Assembly (NCBI GenBank): GCA_021324395.1
Contig: JAJPJG010000057.1
Coordinates: 1 to 64,000 of the forward strand
Direction of reading: 5' to 3'
Length of the DNA: 64,000 bases
Source: Spartobacteria bacterium
Lineage (GTDB): Bacteria > Verrucomicrobiota > Verrucomicrobiia > Chthoniobacterales > Chthoniobacteraceae
Numbering within the stretch: the first letter of the stretch is position 1; every line of letters begins with the position of its first letter. The notes beneath the pieces are model-generated. The model ran no database searches. It was not told where the DNA came from and was given only the letters and a program-made list of their open reading frames with translations. Of this stretch, positions 41,784-50,007 are shown in pieces. The position numbers and the translations under genes were made by a program.

Positions 41784-43124
41784 ATGAACACACCAATCAA
41801 AGAGCATCCCACGGTTGCAGCGCATCGGCACAAACCTGCCCCGGAAAAAATATCCCAGCCACTCGACGCCGCGTGGTTACGCCAGCTGTGTCTCGACGCG
41901 GGTGCGGATGACGTCGGTTTTGTGGAATTGGATCGTCCGGCGTTGGGGGAAGAGCGTGCGCATATTCAACGTGCTTTTCCCCACGCGCGCAGCGTTATCA
42001 GCATCGTGATGCGGATGAATCGCGACAACGTCCGCAGCCCGGCGCGTTCGATTGCCAACTCGGAATTTCATCACACCGGCGATGAGGTCAACGACGTGGC
42101 GCGGCGCATCACGGCGGCATTGGAGCGCGCCGGAATTCACGCGATGAATCCACCGATGGGATTTCCGATGGAAGCGGATCGCTGGGGCTTGGAGCGAATG
42201 TGGGTTGTGGCGCACAAGCCTATCGCGGTTGCGGCGGGGCTGGGTCACATGGGCATTCATCGCAACGTCATTCATCCGCGCTTCGGCAATTTCATTTTGC
42301 TCGGCACGATTCTCGTTGGCGCGGAGATCAGCGCGTATTCGCAGGAACTCGATTACAACCCGTGTCTCGAATGCAAGCTGTGCGTGGCCGCGTGTCCCGT
42401 CGGCGCAATCGGTGCGGACGGCGCGTTTAATTTCTCCGCGTGTTACACGCACAATTACCGCGAGTTCATGGGCGGATTTACCGATTGGGTCGAGACCATC
42501 GCCGACAGTAAAAACAAACTGGACTACCGCCGGCGCATCAAGGATTCCGAAACCGTTTCGATGTGGCAAAGCCTCGCCTTCGGAGCGAACTACAAAGCCG
42601 CGTATTGCATGGCGGTTTGCCCGGCAGGCGAAGACGTCATCGGACCGTATCTCGCATCGAAGAAAAATTTTGCGGACGACGTGATGCGTCCGTTGCAGGC
42701 GAAGGTTGAGCCGGTGTATGTCGTGCCTGGCTCAGATGCGGAGGCGCACGTGCAAAAACGTTATCCGCACAAAACGATCCGGCCGGTGCACGGCTTGTTG
42801 CGTCCGCGAAGCATCCCGAGCTTGCTGTTCGGAATGTCGCTTTCATTTCAGCGCCAAGCCGCGGGCAAGCTGGACGCCACTTATCACTTCGTTTTCACCG
42901 GCAACGAGCCAGCCGAGGCGACAGTAACGATTCGCGAAGGGAAAATCACGGTGGAGAACGGCCTGCTCGGCAAACAGAGCATCAAGATCGTCGCCGATTC
43001 GGAAACGTGGCTGGGATTTCTAGCCGGCGAGCGGAATCTTTTGTGGGCTTTGCTCACGAGCCGCATCCGCCTGCGGGGAAATCCGAAGTGGTTGCTGGCG
43101 TTCAAACGCTGCTTCCCGTCGTGA
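41784..43124 (+). CDS. 4Fe-4S reductive dehalogenase/QueG-like protein with SCP2-like C-terminal domain
   Basis: 446 residues. The N-terminal part (about 20-160) resembles QueG/reductive dehalogenase proteins (RHKPAPEKISQP, then AWLRQLCLDAGADDVGFVE); the centre has a ferredoxin-type Fe-S region with CLECKLCVAACP and YCMAVCP. The last 110 residues (about 335-446) look like an SCP2 sterol-binding fold, with the EPAEATVTIREGKITVENG stretch. An electron-transfer role on a hydrophobic ligand is plausible. It lacks a twin-arginine signal, so it is cytoplasmic, unlike true reductive dehalogenases. Position 3 in the MarR operon. Confidence 0.83.
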   Translation: MNTPIKEHPTVAAHRHKPAPEKISQPLDAAWLRQLCLDAGADDVGFVELDRPALGEERAHIQRAFPHARSVISIVMRMNRDNVRSPARSIANSEFHHTGDEVNDVARRITAALERAGIHAMNPPMGFPMEADRWGLERMWVVAHKPIAVAAGLGHMGIHRNVIHPRFGNFILLGTILVGAEISAYSQELDYNPCLECKLCVAACPVGAIGADGAFNFSACYTHNYREFMGGFTDWVETIADSKNKLDYRRRIKDSETVSMWQSLAFGANYKAAYCMAVCPAGEDVIGPYLASKKNFADDVMRPLQAKVEPVYVVPGSDAEAHVQKRYPHKTIRPVHGLLRPRSIPSLLFGMSLSFQRQAAGKLDATYHFVFTGNEPAEATVTIREGKITVENGLLGKQSIKIVADSETWLGFLAGERNLLWALLTSRIRLRGNPKWLLAFKRCFPS

Positions 43125-43152
43125 GGCTGCATAAAAACCTCAAACGAAAAAC

Positions 43153-44154
43153 ATGAGAGCACTGATCTTCAAACACTATGGCGGACTGGAGCAGGTCACG
43201 TTCGCTGATATTCCCCGGCCAGTGCCGAAGCCGGATGAAATTCTCGTTCAAGTTCACGCCGCTGGCTTGAATCCAATTGATACGATGATTCCGAAAGGAA
43301 CGTTTAAACCGATACTCCGGTTTCAATTGCCCGCCACATTGGGCAGCGATTTGGCGGGCGTCGTGGTGGACATAGGAAGTCGTGTGACCCGCTTCAAGCC
43401 GGGCGATGCGGTTTTCGCGAGCATCTTCGATCTCGGAACGGGTGCGCTCGCCGAATTTGCGGTCGTGCCTGAGAGTGCCGCTGCATTCAAACCAGCGAAT
43501 CTGGACTTCGTGCAAGCAGCCTCGATTCCGATGGTCGGACTTACTTCGTGGCAAGCGCTCAAAGAGCGCGCACGAATCACTCGCGGTCAGAAAGTTTTCA
43601 TTCCCGCCGGCTCTGGCGGGATAGGCACGTTTGCGATTCAACTCGCAAAACACCTCGGCGCAACAGTGGCAACGACCACCAGCACGGGGAATGTCGAACT
43701 GGTGCGGAGTCTCGGAGCGGACGAGGTGATTGATTACAAGAAACAGGAATTCGAGGAAGTGTTGCACGACTACGATGCCGTGCTCGGCACTGTCCGGGGC
43801 GATTCGCTGATGAAGGCGCTTCGGATTCTAAAGCCCAACAGCACCGTCGTCTCGCTCATCGGGCCGCCGGACGCCGCGTTTGCTCGCGCGCGAGGCATGA
43901 ATGTTTTCATGAAGTTCGTGTTCGGACTGCTGAGCCGAAAGATAATCCGCCGCGCGCAAAAATGCGGCGCTGAGTATTCATTTCTATTTGTGCATCCAGA
44001 CGGCCGCCAACTCGCCGAGATTGGCGAGCTTCTCAAGGCAGAGATCATCCGTCCGGTAATTGATAAGGTATTTCCGTTCGATCAGGCGAAGGAGGCGCTG
44101 GCGTATCTCGAAAAGGGTCGAGCCAAAGGCAAGGTCGTGGTGCAGATCAGATGA
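43153..44154 (+). CDS. Zinc-free medium-chain dehydrogenase/reductase (quinone oxidoreductase-like)
   Basis: 333 residues. Features of the NADPH:quinone oxidoreductase group: AGLNPIDTMI, the GSDLAGVVVDIG start of the GroES-like domain, then the Rossmann motif AGSGGIGTFAIQLAKHLGA and DEVIDYKKQEFEEV. No catalytic-zinc Cys/His pair is seen. It reduces small quinones or enones with NADPH. Last gene of the MarR operon, 28 bp after the Fe-S gene. Confidence 0.92.
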   Translation: MRALIFKHYGGLEQVTFADIPRPVPKPDEILVQVHAAGLNPIDTMIPKGTFKPILRFQLPATLGSDLAGVVVDIGSRVTRFKPGDAVFASIFDLGTGALAEFAVVPESAAAFKPANLDFVQAASIPMVGLTSWQALKERARITRGQKVFIPAGSGGIGTFAIQLAKHLGATVATTTSTGNVELVRSLGADEVIDYKKQEFEEVLHDYDAVLGTVRGDSLMKALRILKPNSTVVSLIGPPDAAFARARGMNVFMKFVFGLLSRKIIRRAQKCGAEYSFLFVHPDGRQLAEIGELLKAEIIRPVIDKVFPFDQAKEALAYLEKGRAKGKVVVQIR

Positions 44155-44324
44155 ACAAAACGATAAAGTCGCGAGGCTATTCGCCAAAGCGCTTTGTTCT
44201 TCGTCCAAGCCAGTTGGCTCCATGCGTGCTTTCTCGCTCTCCAGGTGATGGCAGATCACGGTTGGAAGCAACCGGCGATGCATGCGTGACCTTCATAGTT
44301 GGGTCTTAGGTGCCCTAGTCGAAA
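44155..44324. other. Non-coding interval next to the cassette array
   Basis: No convincing ORF. On the minus strand GACCCAACTATG and GGTTGCTTCCAACC at 44250-44315 could be the remnant of another attC site, but R' is missing. This region and the next small ORF together make up the 310 bp between the oxidoreductase gene and the first clear attC. Confidence 0.35.
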
Positions 44325-44447
44325 CTAAATAGCGTGGCATCCAAACAAGAGAAGAAGAAGTGCTATGGCAATAGCCAACTCACTCAGCCAGTCTGGAAGG
44401 CGCGGGCTATGGCTTTGCCGAATCCAGAAAAGAAAGCGGTGATTCAT
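44325..44447 (-). CDS. Small (40-residue) membrane peptide, cassette ORF
   Basis: Starts MNHRFLFWIRQ 17 bp after the attC-like site 44465-44523 and ends with a hydrophobic stretch LAIAIALLLLLFG. This spacing is what a cassette ORF would have. No ribosome-binding site is obvious and the family is unknown. May be non-coding. Confidence 0.35.
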   Translation of the reverse strand: MNHRFLFWIRQSHSPRLPDWLSELAIAIALLLLLFGCHAI

Positions 44448-44464
44448 GGAAACGTCTCTAAGTC

Positions 44465-44523
44465 GCCTAACGAGAATAAGCCCAGCTACAGGCTCCGCCT
44501 GTAGCTGCATCGCTTGGTTAGCC
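44465..44523 (-). other. attC-like integron recombination site 3
   Basis: On the minus strand GGCTAAC and GTTAGGC bound 59 bp; the centre CAGCTACAGGCGGAGCCTGTAG is nearly a perfect hairpin. The TAA stop of the next gene upstream (44518-44520) falls within the core. Confidence 0.85.
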
Positions 44524-44943
44524 TACTGTTTTTGTTCTAGCCAAAATTCGGATGGAAAAAGCAAGTAATAGCATAACTAAAACAAAAGTTATCCATGGAA
44601 TCGCGATCATTGATAAGCCAACGAATAACAATAGAAACCTATGCTTTCCAAAAACATCCTTGTATTCTGTTGCAGTAGTAATTTGCACAGCTTTGTCATT
44701 TAAAAGCGCTACCAGCAAAGGATCGTTGATGCTTCCGGTTTTTGAGTATGTATGAAATGATTGTTCTTTTCCGTTGATGGTGCCGAAACCCTGTATATCA
44801 GAATATTTGTTCAACGTCGCACTCTTGATGTGTCCTGCTTGAGCTTCTGTTACAAATTGTGAGTAGGTTAAATATATATCTGAAGCTCGCCCAGTTGAAA
44901 GAGTAGAGGTAATTAAGAAAGCGATCGTGAGTGCACGGTTCAT
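44518..44943 (-). CDS. Cassette protein resembling the extracytoplasmic domain of FtsH
   Basis: 141 residues: signal-like N-terminus (MNRALTIAFLITSTL), then a domain TYSQFVTEAQAGHIKSATL...INGKEQSFHTYS...NDPLLVALLNDKAVQI that resembles the FtsH_ext periplasmic domain, and two C-terminal hydrophobic helices (LLLFVGLSMIAIPWITFVL). FtsH itself (AAA and protease domains) is absent. It could be a decoy or adaptor for an FtsH-type protease, but that is inference. It lies between attC-like sites 3 and 4. Confidence 0.7.
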   Translation of the reverse strand: MNRALTIAFLITSTLSTGRASDIYLTYSQFVTEAQAGHIKSATLNKYSDIQGFGTINGKEQSFHTYSKTGSINDPLLVALLNDKAVQITTATEYKDVFGKHRFLLLFVGLSMIAIPWITFVLVMLLLAFSIRILARTKTVG

Positions 44944-44951
44944 AAAATATA

Positions 44952-45011
44952 GGCTAACGAAAACAAGATCAGCTACAGGCGGAGTCTGTTAGCTGCATCG
45001 CATGGTTAGCT
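44952..45011 (-). other. attC-like integron recombination site 4
   Basis: On the minus strand AGCTAAC and GTTAGCC bound 60 bp with the inner sequence AACAGACTCCGCCTGTAGC. It directly follows the frameshifted DUF2071 gene. Confidence 0.8.
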
Positions 45012-45738
45012 GTTAGTCCGGTGAACATATCGGCCTCTCCGTGCCACTGATGGCTAAGGTCGCGCATGACAAGGGCGTGGTCGAAGGTGACACTGCCAGC
45101 CGGAAACGCCGACTCGTCGGCGAAGAACGAAGACTCGACGTGCTCGACGGTGAGCGGACGCACCCGCCAGCCGTCGGTCTGAAGCCGAATGCCATCGAGA
45201 CGGCAGCAATCGCGGGTGACTGAGTAGCCAACGCTGCCGCCCTCGAAGTATGCGGACGACTCGGCCAGTGACTCGAAGCAAGAGGTGGCAACGCATCGCT
45301 CTCGTGGGCGCGAAGCTGAACGGTCATGAGGCCGTCGCGCGCACGAATAAACATGGAGATACTGGATCCGTCGTCGGTGACGGCGAAATCTGCCAGATGA
45401 TGCTCGCCCGGAAAGATGCGTCCGCCTGCGAAATGGTTGAGCCAGGAGCCGGTGTCGCGGCGCGGGATAAACACACCCTCGCGTGTTTCGCCGGAAGGTT
45501 CGTCCCACAGAACGGCAATACGATGAGCCGCGTTCTCGCTGGAGATACCGCAGAAGCGGGGAAGCCAACCGGGACGAATCTGCTCCAAGCGGATAAGACA
45601 GATGCCGGCGATTGCATAGCCACGCTGCAGCTTGGGGCGGAAAGGCCGTGGCAAAAAACGTCCCATAACCTCGGCATCCACCCGGAAGTTGACGAGCAAC
45701 CTGCGGCGGATCAGACCATTGATTACTGGAAGACGCAT
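44969..45738 (-). pseudogene. DUF2071 family gene split by one frameshift
   Basis: From ATG 45738 the first frame reads the N-terminal half of a DUF2071 (YqjF-like) protein (INGLIRRRLLVNFRVD, YAIAGICLIRLEQIRPGWLP, up to AHESDALP). Near 45281-45290 the family sequence continues in the next minus frame: ESSAYFEGGSVGYSVTR, RLDGIRLQTDGWRV, VESSFFADESAFPAGS, ALVMRDLSHQWH. That second frame stops at 44969 inside the attC-like site. A single-base indel separates the two halves, either a real mutation or a sequencing error. Function of DUF2071 is unknown. Confidence 0.8.
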
Positions 45739-45747
45739 GGCAGAAAT

Positions 45748-45807
45748 AGTTAGCGAGAACAAGATCAGCTAAAGGCGGAGTCTGTTAGCTGCATCGCATG
45801 GTTGGGG
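45748..45807 (-). other. Degenerate attC-like site 5
   Basis: Same internal sequence as site 4 (CGATGCAGCTAACAGACTCC), but the ends are altered: CCCCAAC on one side and CGCTAACT instead of CGTTAGGC on the other. It may no longer recombine. Confidence 0.65.
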
Positions 45808-45836
45808 GTATGATTGGAATATAGAATTGGTATCAC

Positions 45837-46181
45837 TTAAGGTTTTGGGGCAGTGTCGCTGATCTTACGGAAGTATCCTCTGGCACTAATGCTATAATCC
45901 TCTCCTGGATCGAATTCCATCCAGCTTACGTCGATAGAGCGATTTGGCTCTAATGCGACTGCTACGATGCGATTTACCGTTCCGTGCGTTTCGGGATTGA
46001 ATGCTCTAACCTTCACGTTGTGGAGGGTCTTATCAGAAGTGTTAGTAAGAGTCATAATCTCACCGCCACCGGGAACTAGACGATGAAGACGAATTGATAT
46101 TGGTGGCTGCTCCACTGACTCGATGATGACCAAGACGATAAAGCCAGCGGCGATAATCCAAATGAGGAGCTTCTTCTTCAT
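45837..46181 (-). CDS. Small single-pass membrane protein, first gene of the second cassette array
   Basis: 114 residues. An N-terminal helix (LLIWIIAAGFIVLVIIES) is followed by a beta-rich extracytoplasmic domain (GGGEIMTLTNTSDKTLHNVKV) that resembles an Ig-like or FxLYD-type fold. No family assigned. The start codon lies 16 bp after GTTAGGC of the boundary element (46198-46204) and the gene is followed 29 bp later by attC-like site 5. GC content looks lower than in chromosomal genes. Confidence 0.75.
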   Translation of the reverse strand: MKKKLLIWIIAAGFIVLVIIESVEQPPISIRLHRLVPGGGEIMTLTNTSDKTLHNVKVRAFNPETHGTVNRIVAVALEPNRSIDVSWMEFDPGEDYSISARGYFRKISDTAPKP

Positions 46182-46197
46182 GCGAAACGGCTCATAC

Positions 46198-46333
46198 GCC
46201 TAACTCTGAATTAGACGAAATGGGGTTGGCTCTGCAAAGGTGGAAATGGTTCGCACAAAATCGGCTCCCTTGTCGGTTTCAGAGAAGCAATTTGTATAAC
46301 AAATGAATTCTGAGGCAAGTCGAAACTCTCAGG
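46198..46333 (-). repeat. Conserved cassette-boundary element, copy 2
   Basis: Aligns with 22400-22540 over its whole length with scattered differences and small indels, for example shared AAATGGTTCGCA and AAAATCGGCTCCCT. It ends with GTTAGGC before a cassette gene, like copy 1. 46334-46474 holds short direct words (AATGACCAATGACC) and no gene. Confidence 0.7.
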
Positions 46334-46474
46334 GAATTGGCGAAGGAGCGAAGGACGAAAAGCGAATGACCAATGACCAAAGGTCCAATGACCAATAAGT
46401 AATGAGTAATGACCAATGATGAGACATGTCGCAGATATGCTCCACTGCGCGGCGCGAACGGGGAAACGGGTGGT

Positions 46475-46810
46475 TTGTCCGGTTTCCATACAGGCACTGG
46501 TCATTTCCCGCCAGTCAGGGGCGATTCCAGAGGTATGCTGGTCGATTCCAGCCATGTCACACTCGATTTCAGCGTTGTAACGGTCAATTCCAGCCATGTA
46601 AGAGCCGATTTCAGGGCTGCACTGGTCAATTCCAGCCATGTGCGCTCTCATTTCTGCGTTGTCACTCTCAATTCCAGAGGTGTCATTCTCAATTTCAGCA
46701 CTGTCACTCGCGATTCCAAGAGTGGCACCCTCAATTCCAAGAGTGTAAAAGTCGATTTCAAGACTGCGCGTTTGGGTTTCAGCGTTGTAAAAGTTGATTC
46801 CAACGTGTTT
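46475..46810. repeat. Array 4: sixteen tandem units of exactly 21 bp
   Basis: Sixteen units in strict phase from 46475 to 46810, consensus nnnnTCnATTCCAGnnnTGTn. Each unit contains an ATTCCAG or ATTTCAG centre. On the plus strand one frame reads Q/R-F-Q-x-C heptads, on the minus strand another reads G-I-D/E-x-x-x-A heptads and a third L-E-L-R-V-T heptads. Three open frames at once point to a DNA-level period. The 210 bp from 46811 to 47021 must hold the fucI promoter. Confidence 0.9.
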
Positions 46811-47021
46811 TGCGCCGCAAACAAATGAAGACACCGCCGCCCGCTGCTTGCCACAGCGTTTTGGGTGGGGACATTAGTTAAACAACGCGCGGAAAGGCAA
46901 TGTTTATTTTGAGGAAGTTGCACGGATCGCCTGCCTCATCCGTATGCGCGCTTTTTTACCCCCGTTACCAAAAAGAAAATTGCCGCCGCGTGCGGGCTGA
47001 AATAGAAGGGTCATCCCGTTT

Positions 47022-48799
<1,778 letters not shown>

Positions 48800-48809
<10 letters not shown>

Positions 48810-49255
48810 GTTTCGATCGAGCGGCCGGGCGATTTCTCGGGGGTGTCAATCGACATCAGCCGCTCGATCTGGGGCAACAAATCGCTGGTGAGTTTTAGTT
48901 TCGAGACGAAAGCGTCCGCGCCATGCGTGAGGCAGACTTCCATCGTGCCTTCGTCGTCGTGAACGCTCATGAGGACGATTGGGATATGGGGAAATCGCTG
49001 GCGGAGGATGACGGTGGCGGCGAGTCCGTTGAGGCGGGGCATTTGCAAATCCATCACGACGAGATCCGGCTGATGCCGCTCGACCTGCTCCACGCCATCT
49101 ACGCCGTCGCGGGCAATGCCGACGATTTCCACCAGCGGCTGCGTGGACAAAAACCGGCAGAGCGCGTGCAGGACGTCGGGCGAATCGTCAACGATGACGA
49201 TGCGGGCCGGCCCGTGGTGCGGCGCGGCAGGATGGCGTTTTAACACTTTGTTCAT
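48800..49255 (-). CDS. Single-domain response regulator (receiver only)
   Basis: ATG 49255 gives 151 residues. After a basic N-terminal extension comes a receiver domain: [14 protein letters not shown] (acidic pocket), [13 protein letters not shown] (phosphorylated Asp), VLMSVHDDE (Ser) and DAFVSKLKL (Lys). No output domain, so it may pass phosphate or signal by protein contact. The kinase partner is not certain. Confidence 0.88.
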
Positions 49256-49365
49256 TGCGCTTAAACAAAGCGGCATGCGTGCCTTCGGTGCGTTCGGGAA
49301 TTGCGTGAAATGCGTTGCGGAAACTACGTATCGGGGACGACCGCGTGGCGTCTTCTGACCGCTGC

Positions 49366-50007
49366 TTACGGCTCGATGATGCGATTGCGAATGGCGTAGC
49401 GGATCAGCTCGCTGAAGGACTTCAGGTCAAGCTTGTGCATGATCGCTGCGCGATGCGTCTCGACGGTGCGCACGCTGATGCCCAGTGCGGAGGCGGCTTC
49501 CTTACTGCTCTTGCCTTCACCGAGAAGCTGCACGACTTCGCGCTCGCGAGGGCTAAGCTTCGGACCTTTGCTTTTGCCGCCGCCTTGCAGATACCGCTCA
49601 AAGACAATCTCGGCCGCTTTTGTGCCGAAGAAAGGCTTGTGCTCGCACAAAGCTTTCAGCGCATTGACGAGTTGGTCGCCGGCTTCGGTCTTCAGGATAT
49701 AAGCGCGCGCGCCTGCATCGAAGACGTCGTGGACGAGCTGCTCGTCGTCGATTGCGGTAAGGATCGCGATTTCGACTTCCGGAAGCTCCTGCTTGATTTT
49801 GCGCGCGACGTCGAGGCCGTTGAGTTCGGGCATGCCGATATCCAGGACAACAATGTCCGGATGAAGTTGCTTCGCGAGGGATATTGCTTCGCGACCGTTG
49901 ATAGCTTCGCCGACGATTTCCCAGTTCTCTACACCTTCGAGCAATGCGCGCACGCCGGCACGAACGACCTGGTGATCGTCGGCTATTAAAATGCGAATCG
50001 GTTTCAT
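49366..50007 (-). CDS. NarL/FixJ-type response regulator
   Basis: 213 residues: receiver (ILIADDHQVVRAGVRALL; Asp in IVVLDIGMPELNG; Lys in AYILKTEA) and LuxR-type helix-turn-helix (LSPREREVVQLLGEGKSSKEAASALGISVRTVETHRAAIM). Its start overlaps the stop of the upstream hybrid kinase by 4 bp, so this is the probable transcriptional output of that kinase. The DNA target is unknown. Confidence 0.95.
   Translation of the reverse strand: MKPIRILIADDHQVVRAGVRALLEGVENWEIVGEAINGREAISLAKQLHPDIVVLDIGMPELNGLDVARKIKQELPEVEIAILTAIDDEQLVHDVFDAGARAYILKTEAGDQLVNALKALCEHKPFFGTKAAEIVFERYLQGGGKSKGPKLSPREREVVQLLGEGKSSKEAASALGISVRTVETHRAAIMHKLDLKSFSELIRYAIRNRIIEP

Noticed and set aside
44250-44324. Additional attC site after the 40-residue ORF
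   Set aside because: ACCCAAC and a short inverted repeat are present, but no matching GTTRRRY end could be placed.
46211-46834. 207-residue minus-strand ORF across array 4
   Set aside because: It combines the array with the conserved boundary element and short-word spacer in one frame; there is no ribosome-binding site or domain. It is explained by the 21-bp period.
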